This document shows, in pieces, positions 17,301-27,003 of a stretch of 64,000 nt of DNA. Positions within the stretch are counted from its first letter, which is position 1. Each line of letters starts with the position of its first letter. The stretch is taken from positions 46,576 to 110,575 of the forward strand of contig CANQUV010000004.1 in NCBI GenBank assembly GCA_947627135.1, read 5' to 3'. The notes below the pieces were generated by a model. It searched no databases, was not told where the DNA came from, and saw only the letters and a list, made by a program, of their open reading frames with translations. The stretch is from an uncultured Clostridia bacterium (GTDB lineage Bacteria > Bacillota > Clostridia > Oscillospirales > Acutalibacteraceae). The position numbers were made by a program, and so were the translations under genes.

Positions 17301-17854
17301 TATAACGGAGACTCTACAATTCCTACAACTGTATATTCAAGTCTATTCAGTATTTCAGTAACATCGGTATCCCCTGCTTCTTTTTCTATATTAATTTTAT
17401 CACCAATGTTTATTGAAGCGCCGCCGAAATTACCTTTTTCAATTAAAATTTCACCGGTCTTTTCCGGCATTTTTCCATCAAGTAATGTAAGCTCGTTTAA
17501 TAATTCGTTATCTTTGTATCTTTGGGGAACAGAAATAACTCTTACAGGATTACCGCTGACACCTGTATTTACAATAACATCAGTAAAATAAGAAGGCATT
17601 ACATCTGTTACACCCTCGGTTTTTTTCACTTCATTGATGTCATCATCATCAAATCCAATAGTTGATACAATCCGATAATCCATAAGATTTGTGTCTGTAT
17701 AGTAATTTTCAGCCATTTTATTCATTGAAGGGGCAGTTGCTTTTATTCCGGAAAAAAAGCCTACTCCTAAAGCTATAATGGCCATAATTGAAATAAATCG
17801 AGCTTTAGTATTTTTTATTTCCCTAAATGTATTTTTAAGCAGAGTTTTAGTCAA
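14381..17854 (-). CDS. Large FtsX/MacB-type ABC transporter permease with periplasm-side coiled coils
   Basis: The better start is the TTG at 17852-17854, placed 10 bases after AAAGGAGG; a TTG seven codons earlier contains that binding site. This gives 1,157 residues. One membrane helix near residues 20-40 (ISIMAIIALGVGFFSG) is followed by a MacB-like extracytoplasmic domain. Then come about 350 residues of heptad-rich, Glu/Lys/Asn/Gln coiled coil (about 265-615), three helices with the FtsX motif LIEEKRTEIGTLKALGYSG, a second extracytoplasmic domain, and three last helices with MEERVREIATIKVLGF. It pairs with the ATPase 42 bases upstream. FtsX/LolE-type permeases work as mechanotransducers, not classic importers. 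The substrate or target is unknown. Confidence 0.85.
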   Translation of the reverse strand: MTKTLLKNTFREIKNTKARFISIMAIIALGVGFFSGIKATAPSMNKMAENYYTDTNLMDYRIVSTIGFDDDDINEVKKTEGVTDVMPSYFTDVIVNTGVSGNPVRVISVPQRYKDNELLNELTLLDGKMPEKTGEILIEKGNFGGASINIGDKINIEKEAGDTDVTEILNRLEYTVVGIVESPLYISYERGITTIGNGKLSSFMYILPDDFKVEKYTELYVKTKYSNREISPFSDEYKNYIEEIKTDLEKTAEHRVNIFNTDVIGEAQKEIDNGWKDYNKEKENADKELANSKEQLDDAQKEYNKSIFNAQNQLNDAQNEIKNGESQLNNSIKEYNEQISQGEKQLLDSETQINLAKEEYEKSKTEFNETITSAQQKIDEGLKSYTESYNNYYDVVKPYLMYQISQAQLGLKSINENIAYLEEQLKYLEASTSDEAVKIDLIKTQLSQLYSQKEVIETSVNELNNTVVSSEGQLEYTKTQIEYSQMQLNTQKALGELELSEALLQIEQGKSQLNNGKNTLKNLKEEGRKELAAAEKKLSNAKAELEKARKEFNSESISGKQKIDEGYDEYYNALKTANEKLNDAKEELEKAQKELSELNEAQWYVFTREDNPGYSDFISNTNRVDAVAAVFPTFFLLVAVLVCLTTMTRLIEEKRTEIGTLKALGYSGRSIVFKFLIYSTIAGIIGSVTGILLGVNTLPFIIYNAYKMMYHMADLPLVIDWVSVVAGFIAAMICTSTVSVIICVQTLKHKPASLMRPKAPKPGKRIILERINPLWKHFSFTSKVTARNLFRYKSKLFMTVLGVAGCTALIVAAFGLLNSFSVITDKQFSDIYKYDAAIIPKTEGTEKDLEKLTEYISADKSITDYLLANQSSVTVKTESATKNKNTNIFVPENLESFEEMFSLQTRIGQTPLKLNDDNVVVTEKMASELNISVGSEITVILDGKEVFLTVGGICENYIYNYVYITPQSFIRNFGYAVEFNSIFVSIAEGASDDIIGQNYLARNDVSAISFTSSGIDDFQRMLNSMNMVVLVLIICAGALAFVVLYNLTNINMEERVREIATIKVLGFFNRETAQYIYRENIVLTILGILAGLLLGIILTGFVVTTVEVDNVMFGRDIFFSTYIYAAGLTALFSGVVNIFMYFKMKKIDMVESLKSIE

Positions 17855-17896
17855 AATGCAATTGCCTCCTTTCAAAGATATAATTATTTTAAAGCT

Positions 17897-18598
17897 TTAC
17901 CATTCAATTTCTTCTATATTTTTTGGATTCTCATTATAGATATTACTGATAATTTTGCCGCTTTTCATTGTAATAATATGATTAGCCATCGGAGTAATAG
18001 CTTGATTATGAGTAATTAAAACTACTGTCATTTTTTCTTTAACACAAGTTTCCTGCAACAATTTTAAAATTGACCTGCCGGTATTATAATCTAAAGCACC
18101 GGTAGGTTCATCACACAAAAGCAGCTTTGGTCTTTTTGCCAATGCTCTTGCAATAGATACCCTCTGCTGCTCTCCTCCTGAAAGCTGTGAAGGAAAATTG
18201 TTTATTCTATCTATAAGTCCAACGCTTTCAAGTGCCTTTTCAGCGTCCATAGGATCACTGCAAATTTGCGTTGCAAGTTCCACGTTTTCTTTAGCAGTTA
18301 AATTGGGTACAAGGTTATAAAACTGAAAAACAAATCCTATATCGTATCTTCTGTATTCGATTAGCTTTTTTTCAGACAATGAACTGATATTTTTTTCATC
18401 TACAATAATTTCACCTTTTGTGGGACTATCCATCCCGCCTAAAATATTAAGAACCGTAGTTTTACCTGCGCCGGAAGAACCTACTATCACTGCAAATTCC
18501 CCTTGATTAATCTCAAAAGAGATCCCGTCGACAGCTGTAAGCGTAACTTCTCCCATTTTGTATATTTTATAAACATCTTTAAATTCAACAAGACTCAT
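17897..18598 (-). CDS. ABC transporter ATP-binding protein (LolD/MacB type)
   Basis: 233 residues with all ATPase motifs: Walker [11 protein letters not shown]-loop FQFYNL, signature [15 protein letters not shown], Walker [13 protein letters not shown] and H-loop ITHN. The sequence belongs to the LolD/MacB/FtsE group that drives FtsX-like permeases. It is the first gene of a two-gene operon with the permease at 14381-17854. The pair probably moves a peptide or lipid, or transmits force across the membrane; such pairs also give resistance to antimicrobial peptides in Firmicutes. Confidence 0.92.
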   Translation of the reverse strand: MSLVEFKDVYKIYKMGEVTLTAVDGISFEINQGEFAVIVGSSGAGKTTVLNILGGMDSPTKGEIIVDEKNISSLSEKKLIEYRRYDIGFVFQFYNLVPNLTAKENVELATQICSDPMDAEKALESVGLIDRINNFPSQLSGGEQQRVSIARALAKRPKLLLCDEPTGALDYNTGRSILKLLQETCVKEKMTVVLITHNQAITPMANHIITMKSGKIISNIYNENPKNIEEIEW

Positions 18599-18988
18599 TT
18601 AATACAGTCCTTTCGAAAAATTATTATAATTTTATCATAAATATTACTTTTTCTCAATAGATAGAACAATAATTTTATGCATTACAAATAAACTTATGTT
18701 CATACGCTGTTTAAACTCTTTATAACTTCTAAACTATGATTTAATAATAATTACAATATTTTCAAGTCATAAAATCAATAGTTCCATTATACTTTTTAAA
18801 AAACGTCAAACTTAAAAAATAAAAAATTTTTATACCTGAAAATGTGGTCACAACTAATGAAAAATGATATCAAATACATAAAATATCGCTTAAATATATT
18901 TTAACAAAGACATCAACTAGCGTAAGCAACCAAGTAAAGCACTTAAACTTAAAAGTACTTATATTTAAAATCAGTGCAAATAAAATAA
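18599..18988. other. AT-rich intergenic region
   Basis: This lies between the ABC operon start and the amylase terminator. I see no coding frame with a binding site. It presumably holds the ABC operon promoter, which I could not place with confidence. Confidence 0.5.
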
Positions 18989-19014
18989 GTGAGGAACACA
19001 AAAGTGTTCCTCAC
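18989..19014 (-). terminator. Terminator of the amylase operon
   Basis: The perfect 11 bp stem GTGAGGAACAC / GTGTTCCTCAC with a 4-base loop is followed on the minus strand by TTATTTTATTT. It is 26 bases beyond the amylase stop. Confidence 0.92.
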
Positions 19015-19040
19015 CAATGAAATTGTGTATTTATTATGGA

Positions 19041-21440
19041 TTAGTTAAGATATGTTAAGTCGGTTTTTCCGATTGCACCGTCAATACCTTTAAATCCTGA
19101 AGCACAGCATACATATACTCTCATATTTGCTTTTGAAATAGAAGGTACTGTAAGTGTGTTATTAGTTACCGTTACGGTATCACCTGTAACAGCATCTATA
19201 TATTTTCCGTTAGGAATGCCTTTAAATGTTGCATTTCCTGAAATTGTTACAAGAGCAAGGCTGTCTACATTTTCGCTGTCATTTGTATAACGTCTAATAT
19301 ATGCCATATTTCCTGAAACATAAGAACTTGAAACTGTGTACTGTCCTTTCTGTAAAGCAGGAACAGCTCTTCTAATAGCATTAAGTTTCATAAGGTGCTG
19401 CGATAATGTTGAATTCAAAGTTTCTGCAACTTTTCCTGATGCGCTATATTTGCTGAAGTCTGTTGCAGTAACAGTACCTTCAAGATTATCACCATAATAA
19501 GCACGTCCGGTTGTTGAAAGAGGTCCATTAGTACCTTTATCAATCTTAACACCTTTTTGGAACTCAATTTCAGAACCATAAAACAGGCAAGGAATACCAC
19601 GGAATGTAAACATTAGGTCAAGATTTTCTGCCCATGCCTGAGTTCCGCCATTATATCTGTCTTCAGTACCCGGGCCGTAGTCGTGGGAATCAACATATAC
19701 TACATTCCATGTAGCATCGTTATACCACTTATCGCCGGATTTTACATTATTGAATGCAGTAGATGCATTTTTAAAGTTCCAGTGCATTGGGAAGTCAATT
19801 ACGCTCATACCTGAAGCTTGACTGTAATCAGGCTCATGGTAATCAATACCCTTTAAGAATGCATTTTCGCTTGTTGGCTGTTCATTAGGATCAAAGTTAT
19901 TAATCCAATGGTCAAGGGTTAAATTCATGTTCTCGCCAACTGCATCTGGTGTATTAGTCCAGTTCCATTGTTTAATATATGAATCATCAGGTTCATCCCA
20001 AGTATAGAAACAAGCTGACTCACTTGCCATACCACGATACCAAATTTCATTGGCTCTGGTACAGGCCTCACCAAACATAAAGAAATCATCTCCGCCAACT
20101 TCATGAAGTTGGTCATTAAACATAGTATTTAACGATAAGCGGGACATGTGCCTTAAAGTATCTACACGGAAAGCATCAACGCCTCTTTCAATATAACTGC
20201 TGTAAATATCAACAAGCTTTTCGCCTACCTCCGGATTTTCCGTGTTAAGGTCAACGCAGTCACCGGCAATTTGAGAATATTGTGTAGCATAGTCATCCCA
20301 GTTATAACTTCTCCAATAATTATTATGATAATAGTTTTTACTGTTGTATTTATCCGAATGAGAAATTCTGTCATACTGCTGCTTATCATATTCAATGCCT
20401 GCTACAAATTCTTCATATTTACTGGCAGGGTAATTATTGGCTGTAATATCCATGTCTTTCATGATTCTCAACCTCTCGTCATACTGCTTACCACCGGGTT
20501 GAGCATAATATTCTTCTGCAGATTTGAGACCATATTCACTTAACAGTCTTTCATTAGGAATCATACATTTCTCAATATCTGCCAAATCCTGCACTGTGTC
20601 ATATACTTTGTCGAAAAGAGGTTCAAATGTAGCTTCACCAAAGTTACCTGTATGCTGCCATACAACGTCCTGAATGATCTTCATACCTTTTTCATGAACT
20701 GCGTCAATCAGATCATCAAAAGTAAAATCTGAACTTTCATAACGAACATCTACGGTAGAAAAATCAAATGCATGATAACCGTGATAATCATAACCGGATC
20801 CGTTTGTTACAACAGGGGTTATCCAAATTGCTGAAAATCCCAGTGCTTTGATATAGTCAAGCTTATCTGCAAGTCCTTTAAAGTCTCCTCTCCAAGCAGG
20901 GTCAGTATCAGGATTATTCGCTGTTGAATCATCCCAACAGTGAACATTGTTTCCCGTGTCGCCATCATAAAAACGAGTAGTTATTACAAAGTAAATAGAT
21001 TCTTCACGCATATCAACGCTGTCCGCAGGGTCAGCCTCATCAGGATTTGTCTTATACCATCTTCCACTATACCACCATTCGTTTTGTTCAGCGGAAGTGC
21101 GGGTAAGCTCCTTTGAAAGTTGATTACCGTCTTTATCAGTAAAAAGCATATTAATTTTTGTTACATTATCAAATGTAAAGGAATACCAATTTTCTCCTGT
21201 TTGTGAAATATCCTTTGTCATTACCTCACCGGGATACTTGGTTTCAATATTTCTAGGCAAGCTGTTCCAATAATAAATATAAGGAATTGTTTTTCCGTCA
21301 CCTTTATAGTGAATTGTTAAGTTACTGTTTGCCTGTGTATCAGTTTCATTTACATCCTGTGCATTTACCGTTAGCATACCAGCCGCAATTATCATCAGGC
21401 ATGAAAGGATAACAGCACAAAACTTTTTAAGTCTTGTCAT
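19041..21440 (-). CDS. Secreted alpha-amylase, GH13 family, with N-terminal starch-binding module
   Basis: 799 residues. Residues 1-28 form a Sec signal peptide (AVILSCLMIIAAGMLTVNA). Residues about 40-125 resemble a CBM26-type starch-binding module (YIYYWNSLPRNIETKYPGEVM, then aromatic strands). The GH13 barrel follows with its conserved regions: DVVWQHTGN (I), GVDAFRVDTLRHM (II, nucleophile Asp), FFMFGEACT (III, acid/base Glu) and VVYVDSHD (IV). The end (GIDGAIGKTDLTYLN) has no dockerin or sorting signal. It hydrolyses alpha-1,4 links in starch outside the cell. It follows the dockerin/CBM gene by 15 bases, and a terminator closes the operon. Confidence 0.93.
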   Translation of the reverse strand: MTRLKKFCAVILSCLMIIAAGMLTVNAQDVNETDTQANSNLTIHYKGDGKTIPYIYYWNSLPRNIETKYPGEVMTKDISQTGENWYSFTFDNVTKINMLFTDKDGNQLSKELTRTSAEQNEWWYSGRWYKTNPDEADPADSVDMREESIYFVITTRFYDGDTGNNVHCWDDSTANNPDTDPAWRGDFKGLADKLDYIKALGFSAIWITPVVTNGSGYDYHGYHAFDFSTVDVRYESSDFTFDDLIDAVHEKGMKIIQDVVWQHTGNFGEATFEPLFDKVYDTVQDLADIEKCMIPNERLLSEYGLKSAEEYYAQPGGKQYDERLRIMKDMDITANNYPASKYEEFVAGIEYDKQQYDRISHSDKYNSKNYYHNNYWRSYNWDDYATQYSQIAGDCVDLNTENPEVGEKLVDIYSSYIERGVDAFRVDTLRHMSRLSLNTMFNDQLHEVGGDDFFMFGEACTRANEIWYRGMASESACFYTWDEPDDSYIKQWNWTNTPDAVGENMNLTLDHWINNFDPNEQPTSENAFLKGIDYHEPDYSQASGMSVIDFPMHWNFKNASTAFNNVKSGDKWYNDATWNVVYVDSHDYGPGTEDRYNGGTQAWAENLDLMFTFRGIPCLFYGSEIEFQKGVKIDKGTNGPLSTTGRAYYGDNLEGTVTATDFSKYSASGKVAETLNSTLSQHLMKLNAIRRAVPALQKGQYTVSSSYVSGNMAYIRRYTNDSENVDSLALVTISGNATFKGIPNGKYIDAVTGDTVTVTNNTLTVPSISKANMRVYVCCASGFKGIDGAIGKTDLTYLN

Positions 21441-21455
21441 AAATATTCCTCCTTA

Positions 21456-23126
21456 TCAGTTGCCCGAGTAATTAAGACCTGCTAAAACAAACTGAATTTT
21501 TGTAGCATCTTTTATATTTACATAACCGTCACAGTCATAATCTGCAACAACTTTCTGTTCGTCATTGAATGGTTGAAGGCTTGCAAGGTGTAACTGAATT
21601 AATGTTACATCTCTAACATTAACTTGACCGTCAAAATCAACATCGCCTAAAATTCCTACCGGATTAGTTGGATTAGTAGATGTTGTAGGTGCAGTTGATG
21701 GTGAAGTAGACGGTGAAGTTGAAGGTGAAGTAGAAGGATCAGTTAATGTACCCGATGTTGGAGCAGTTGTAACAACATGACCAACACTTGTATAGGAATA
21801 TGTTTTATTTACAGTATCATTATTTGAATTCTGTACATAAACCTGAACCTTATATACACCCAGTTTATTAGGAGTAAACTGATATGTTTTGCTTAATGAA
21901 TAGTAAGGAGTATTTTGAACACCATCGGGATCAGTAACTACATATTTATAGAACAAGAGGTTTGTTCCTGTTTTACCGCCGCCTGCATTTACATTTACAG
22001 TAACCTGTGTATTAACCTGAATTTCATTATTATTGTATGGTGTAACACCTTTAATGATAGGTTTAACAATATTACTATCATCAGCAATAGAATAGTTCAT
22101 AGTTCTCTTGTTGGCGTTGCCTGCTGTATCAATTACATCAACAGTAATTATATATTCGCCTACAACGGTAGGAGTCCAAACAACAGTATTAGCTGTACCG
22201 AAGTTGCTTAATAAAATTGTCTGGTTTGTAGTGGTATTAGTAACAGAATATTTATAACTTACCGCACCGGCTGAACTGGTAGCATTAGAAGTAATGGTGA
22301 TATTCATACCTTTATATTGAGGACTTGCTACATCAGTTTTAAAACCTGTAATTCTGATAGGGCTTGTATCAAAAACATCCCACTCATTAGTTCCATTGTT
22401 ATAAATATGACCTGTTCCGGGATATGTCATATCGCCAGTTTTGTTTGCATCGCTTCCGCCGTTAAAAATAATATTTGCATAATTTTTAGGAAGTGAATAA
22501 CACCAAACACCGTCGCCAAGATCTTCCATAGCTACACCCGGCCAAGCATGGTTATTATCAGTACTGCTGTTCCACATATAGCAATATACAGTTGACCAGC
22601 CTGCATCATTTTGACAGTAAACAACATTTTCACCTGACGGAGATGTTGGCTGTGTTGAATTAGGCTGTGTTGAATTAGGCTGAGTTGAATTAGGCTGAGT
22701 TGAAGGATCAGTACCAATAGCCGGACCTGTGTAAGTTGACCACTGGTTTGTACTTGGGTCAAAAATTTTTCCGCTTCCTTCAGATACACTTAAATCTCCT
22801 GTTTGTAAGTCGCCGTTTCCGCCTCCGTTAAAAAGAATACCGACATAACCTGCAGGAACTTCATAATAATAAGTATCTGATGTTCCCGGAACAAGGGTCA
22901 TTAATTCACCAGGCCATTCTGTATGGGTATTATCATCAATCCAGTAGTGAATATAAACCTTGCTCCAATTTTTTGTGTTTTTCAGATAAACAAGGGTTCC
23001 TCCTGCAGAGACTGAGTTTTCTTCAGTTGACACTGCAAATACAGAAAATCCGCTTGCGCAGAATGCTGAAATTGCAAGAATTACAACTAAAATCAAACTT
23101 ACTGCTCTGTGTTTTGATTTAATCAT
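21456..23126 (-). CDS. Secreted starch-binding protein with two CBM26-like modules, Ig-like domains and a type I dockerin
   Basis: 556 residues. The order is: signal peptide (1-32, ending CASGFSVFA); a CBM26-like module (about 42-133, KVYIHYWIDDNTHTEWPGELM); a TQPNS-repeat linker; a second CBM26-like module (about 165-255, TVYCYMWNSSTDNNHAWPGVAM); two Ig/Y_Y_Y-like domains (about 258-450); a TSPS-repeat linker; and a dockerin (about 490-553). The dockerin holds two calcium-binding repeats (DVDFDGQVNVRDVTLIQ; DYDCDGYVNIKDATKIQ). It has no catalytic domain, so it is a starch-adhesion or targeting part of an amylosome-like complex. It is co-transcribed with the alpha-amylase. Confidence 0.9.
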   Translation of the reverse strand: MIKSKHRAVSLILVVILAISAFCASGFSVFAVSTEENSVSAGGTLVYLKNTKNWSKVYIHYWIDDNTHTEWPGELMTLVPGTSDTYYYEVPAGYVGILFNGGGNGDLQTGDLSVSEGSGKIFDPSTNQWSTYTGPAIGTDPSTQPNSTQPNSTQPNSTQPTSPSGENVVYCQNDAGWSTVYCYMWNSSTDNNHAWPGVAMEDLGDGVWCYSLPKNYANIIFNGGSDANKTGDMTYPGTGHIYNNGTNEWDVFDTSPIRITGFKTDVASPQYKGMNITITSNATSSAGAVSYKYSVTNTTTNQTILLSNFGTANTVVWTPTVVGEYIITVDVIDTAGNANKRTMNYSIADDSNIVKPIIKGVTPYNNNEIQVNTQVTVNVNAGGGKTGTNLLFYKYVVTDPDGVQNTPYYSLSKTYQFTPNKLGVYKVQVYVQNSNNDTVNKTYSYTSVGHVVTTAPTSGTLTDPSTSPSTSPSTSPSTAPTTSTNPTNPVGILGDVDFDGQVNVRDVTLIQLHLASLQPFNDEQKVVADYDCDGYVNIKDATKIQFVLAGLNYSGN

Positions 23127-23353
23127 TTCTTTTCCTCCTAAACTTTTAAATGATTAATAATATTGGAATAAAGGGTACACTTATCCCATAAACCAATTCA
23201 TTATAATTATAATTGTTGCTTGTTTTTTTATATTTTTTTATAAGAATTTTAACAAAAACATATCCACCAAACTTTTTAACGATTTTTTAGTAATAAGTAC
23301 CAAGTCAATAATGCCTTTAAGATCAATAAAGTATTGTTGATGTAAAATAAACA

Positions 23354-23380
23354 AAAACGGTGTAATTTATACACCGTTTT
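23354..23380 (-). terminator. Terminator of the rarA transcript
   Basis: The perfect 11 bp stem AAAACGGTGTA / TACACCGTTTT with a 5-base loop is followed on the minus strand by a T-rich run (TTTTTGTTTATTTT). Confidence 0.92.
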
Positions 23381-23388
23381 CAAATTTA

Positions 23389-24654
23389 TCACTTATTCTT
23401 TATTTTATCCCAATAATTTTTAAAGCTTTGTTCGTTTTTGTTATCTCCGTATTTATAATATTTTGTATCCTTCAATTCATCGGGCAAGTACTGCTGTACA
23501 ATATAGTGATTTTCATAATCGTGAGGATAAAGATAAAACTGTCCTTTATTTTGATTGTCTTCACCGTCAAAATGCTTGTTTTGCAGCTGTCTGGGAATTG
23601 CTCCTGATTTACCTGATGAAATATCTGCCATAGCATTATTTATTGCATTGTATGCTGAATTCGATTTTGGAGCATTACATACCATTATAACCGCATCAGC
23701 AAGCGGTATTCTTGCTTCCGGAAGACCAACCTGCATAGCAATATCTACACAGGATTTTACAATAGGTAAAAGCTGTGGATATGCAAGTCCCACATCTTCA
23801 CAGGCACAAACCATAAGTCTTCTGCATGCACCTATTAAGTCTCCGGCAGTTAAAAGCCTTGCCAGATAATGAACTGCCGCATCAGGATCTGAACCTCGCA
23901 TACTTTTTTGATAAGCTGATAAAATATCGTAATGTTCGTCTCCGTCTTTATCATATTTAAAGGCAGTTTTCTCAGTAAGCTGAAGAACTGTATCAAGGGT
24001 AATCTTCTTTTTGCCTTTGTTGTCATCTGAAGAAAGAAATGCAAGTTCTAACGTATTTAAAGATTTTCTTACATCCCCTGAACAGGAAAGTGCAATTCTC
24101 TCAACACATTCATCACTTATCTCAATTTCACAATTTTGTTCCTCAGATAAAAACTTAACTCCTCTTATTACCGCACGCATAATTTCTGAAACGGAAACAG
24201 GCTTAAATTCAAAAACTGTACTGCGGCTTAAAATTGCGTTGTAAACGTAAAAGTAGGGATTTTCCGTTGTGGACGCAATCAGGGTTATCATTCCGTTTTC
24301 AATATATTCAAGCAGAGTCTGCTGCTGCTTTTTATTAAAGTACTGAATTTCATCAAGATAAAGGAGAATTCCGTTTAGCCCCGAAAAAGTATTTACTTCT
24401 GCAAACACTTCTTTTAAATCTGCCGTTGATGCAATGGTACCGTTAAGCTTTTTCAAAGTCTTGTTGGTTTTTTGTGCAATATAGGAGGCAAGAGTGGTTT
24501 TTCCAACTCCTGAAGGACCGTAAAAAATAAGGTTTGGGATTTCTCCGCCTTCAATAATTTTTCTCAATGCCTTACCCTGACCTATAAGATGTTCCTGTCC
24601 TACAATATCGTCAAGACTTTTAGGTCTTATTCTGTCTGCTAACGGGGATTTCAT
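23389..24654 (-). CDS. rarA: Replication-associated recombination protein A (AAA+ ATPase)
   Basis: The start chosen is the ATG at 24652-24654 (MKSPLADRIRPKSLDDIVGQ), preceded by AAAGAGGTG; it gives 421 residues. Walker A is GPSGVGKTT, Walker B LYLDEIQYFNK and sensor 1 ASTTENPYFY; the C-terminal MgsA tetramerisation domain contains GLAYPQLLP and PLADAVIMVCNAPKSNSAY. RarA/MgsA acts at stalled replication forks. It is 65 bases downstream of glyA and probably shares its transcript. Confidence 0.95.
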   Translation of the reverse strand: MKSPLADRIRPKSLDDIVGQEHLIGQGKALRKIIEGGEIPNLIFYGPSGVGKTTLASYIAQKTNKTLKKLNGTIASTADLKEVFAEVNTFSGLNGILLYLDEIQYFNKKQQQTLLEYIENGMITLIASTTENPYFYVYNAILSRSTVFEFKPVSVSEIMRAVIRGVKFLSEEQNCEIEISDECVERIALSCSGDVRKSLNTLELAFLSSDDNKGKKKITLDTVLQLTEKTAFKYDKDGDEHYDILSAYQKSMRGSDPDAAVHYLARLLTAGDLIGACRRLMVCACEDVGLAYPQLLPIVKSCVDIAMQVGLPEARIPLADAVIMVCNAPKSNSAYNAINNAMADISSGKSGAIPRQLQNKHFDGEDNQNKGQFYLYPHDYENHYIVQQYLPDELKDTKYYKYGDNKNEQSFKNYWDKIKNK

Positions 24655-24719
24655 AATTTCACCTCTTTCAAACAAAATTAAGGCAGGAAAGTTTTCCCGC
24701 CCTAATTGACCTTATTTTA

Positions 24720-25970
24720 TTATTCATATAAAGGATATTTTGCGCAAAGTTCCTCTACCCCTGCTCTTACCTTATCGGCAGAGTTTTCGTAATCGTTGAG
24801 AACAAGAGTAATAAACTCAGCAATTTTATCCATATCTTCTGTATTAAGACCTCTTGTTGTAACAGCAGGAGTACCGATACGGATACCGCTTGTAACAAAA
24901 GGACTTCTGGGTTCGTTTGGAATCGTATTTTTATTAACTGTAATATAACATTCGTCAAGTCTTGTTTCAAGCTCTTTACCTGTAACTTCTGTATCACGCA
25001 GATCCATAAGCATTACATGGTTGTCAGTACCGCCTGAAACAAGCTTATTTCCTCTTTTTAAAAGTCCGTTTGCAAGAGCCTTTGCATTTGCAACCACATT
25101 TTTACCGTATTCTTTAAACTCAGGCTTCAAAGCCTCTCCCAAACAAACTGCTTTAGCTGCAATTGTATGCATAAGGGGACCGCCCTGTGTTCCCGGAAAG
25201 ATAGCCTTGTCTATCTGCTTTGCAAATTCTTCTCTGCAAAGAATCATACCGCCTCTGGGTCCTCTTAAAGTTTTATGAGTTGTAGTTGTAACAAACTCTG
25301 CATAAGGTACCGGACTAGGATGAACGCCTGCCGCAACAAGTCCTGCAATATGAGCCATATCTACCATTAAGTATGCACCGCAGGCATCTGCAATTTCTCT
25401 GAATTTGGCAAAGTCAATTATTCTCGGATAAGCGCTTGCACCGCAAACTATTAATTTAGGTTTATATTCAAGAGCCTGTTCCATAACTTTATCGTAATCA
25501 ATAACGTGAGTTTCAGGGTCAACTCCGTAAGAAATAAAATTAAAATATTTACCTGAAATATTAACAGGAGATCCGTGTGTAAGGTGACCGCCTTCAGATA
25601 AATTCATACCCATAACCGTATCACCCGGTTCCAACATAGCGAAATATACTGCAGTATTAGCCTGTGCGCCTGAATGAGGCTGTACATTTGCATGTTCTGT
25701 GCCAAAAAGCTGGCAGGCACGCTGTCTTGCAATTTCTTCAACAACATCAACACACTGACAGCCTCCGTAATATCTTTTTCCCGGATAACCCTCTGCATAT
25801 TTATTTGTAAGAAGACTTCCCACTGCTGCCATAACACCGGGAGTTACAATATTTTCACTGGCAATAAGTTCAAGATTTCTTCTCTGTCTTTTTAGCTCCT
25901 GCTCCATAGCATCACCCACGGCAGGGTCATAGCCTTTTAAAAAATCAATACTTGGTAATTTGTTACTCAT
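24720..25970 (-). CDS. glyA: Serine hydroxymethyltransferase
   Basis: 416 residues, full length. Motifs include [29 protein letters not shown], the PLP-lysine region [15 protein letters not shown] (Lys of THKTLRG), and the C-terminal [14 protein letters not shown]. It interconverts serine and glycine with tetrahydrofolate as one-carbon acceptor. It follows dusB by 40 bases. Confidence 0.97.
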   Translation of the reverse strand: MSNKLPSIDFLKGYDPAVGDAMEQELKRQRRNLELIASENIVTPGVMAAVGSLLTNKYAEGYPGKRYYGGCQCVDVVEEIARQRACQLFGTEHANVQPHSGAQANTAVYFAMLEPGDTVMGMNLSEGGHLTHGSPVNISGKYFNFISYGVDPETHVIDYDKVMEQALEYKPKLIVCGASAYPRIIDFAKFREIADACGAYLMVDMAHIAGLVAAGVHPSPVPYAEFVTTTTHKTLRGPRGGMILCREEFAKQIDKAIFPGTQGGPLMHTIAAKAVCLGEALKPEFKEYGKNVVANAKALANGLLKRGNKLVSGGTDNHVMLMDLRDTEVTGKELETRLDECYITVNKNTIPNEPRSPFVTSGIRIGTPAVTTRGLNTEDMDKIAEFITLVLNDYENSADKVRAGVEELCAKYPLYE

Positions 25971-26010
25971 AATTTTACTCCTTATTTCCTTTATTTTAAT
26001 TTTTTATTGC

Positions 26011-26988
26011 TTAATTTATTAAATTCAGCTGATGATTTTTTACTTCTTCTGAAAGATCGTAAACATCCTCCAAGGTCTTAACTTCACCTGATTTTTTCCT
26101 GAATGCCGCTGCATTTTTCATACCTTTCAAATAGTATGCAATATGTTTTCTTGACTGTAAAATCCCCATATATTCGCCTTTATACTCACATATTTTTTCT
26201 ATATGTTCAATCATTACATTAAGTCTTTCATCAAGACTCGGCAAAGGCATTAAAACTCCCTTATCCAAAAACGCATTTATTCTTTTAAAAATCCACGGAT
26301 TACCCAAAGAAGCCCTGCCAACCATTACTAAATCACATTCAGTATATTCTAGTATTCTCTTGGCATCTTCCGGAGATTTAACATCTCCGTTTGCAATAAC
26401 CGGAATACTCAATGATTTTTTTACTTTTTTAATTAAATCATAATCAACCGGCGGTGAATAATACTGTTTTCTTGTTCTTCCGTGAACAGTTACTGCACTT
26501 GCGCCGTTTTGTTCACAAATTTTAGCGATCTCAACTGCATTTACGCTGTTTTCATCCCAACCTTTTCTTATTTTAACAGTTACGGGAATGTCTACCGTTC
26601 TAGTAACTTCTTTAACAATCTCACCGCACAGATTTGGATTTTTCATCAAAGCCGCTCCGTTTCCGTTATTGCAAATTTTAGGAGCGGGACAGCCCATATT
26701 TATATCAATAATATCGGGAGAAAACTGAATTGCAAACTCTGCTGCTTCCGCCAGAACTTTTGGGCTGTCACCGAATATTTGAACTCCACACGGGCGTTCC
26801 TCTTTTGAAAGCACCATAAGCTGTGCACTTTTTTTGCTTTTGTAGGAAATCCCTTTGGCGCTTACCATTTCACTTAAAGCTAAAGACGCTCCGAAAGATG
26901 TACAAAGTTCCCTGAATGCTCTATCTGAAATACCTGCCATAGGAGCTAAAATTGCCTTGCCTTTTATTTGAACATTTCCTATTTTCAT
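26011..26988 (-). CDS. dusB: tRNA-dihydrouridine synthase (DusB-like)
   Basis: 325 residues. FMN-barrel signatures: LAPMAGISDRAFRELC at the start, DINMGCPAPKICNNGNGAAL with the catalytic cysteine, VTVKIRKGW, TVHGRTRKQYYSPPVDY, VIANGDVKSPEDA and VGRASLGNPWIF. It reduces uridines in the tRNA D-loop using NADPH through FMN. The neighbouring wall-facing gene is 15 bases upstream and glyA 40 bases downstream. Confidence 0.95.
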   Translation of the reverse strand: MKIGNVQIKGKAILAPMAGISDRAFRELCTSFGASLALSEMVSAKGISYKSKKSAQLMVLSKEERPCGVQIFGDSPKVLAEAAEFAIQFSPDIIDINMGCPAPKICNNGNGAALMKNPNLCGEIVKEVTRTVDIPVTVKIRKGWDENSVNAVEIAKICEQNGASAVTVHGRTRKQYYSPPVDYDLIKKVKKSLSIPVIANGDVKSPEDAKRILEYTECDLVMVGRASLGNPWIFKRINAFLDKGVLMPLPSLDERLNVMIEHIEKICEYKGEYMGILQSRKHIAYYLKGMKNAAAFRKKSGEVKTLEDVYDLSEEVKNHQLNLIN

Positions 26989-27003
26989 TTACAATTTATA
27001 TCC

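Noticed and set aside
17855..17875. Longer N-terminus (MKGGNCI) for the FtsX-type permease
   Set aside because: Those codons are the AAAGGAGG ribosome binding site of the TTG start at 17852-17854.
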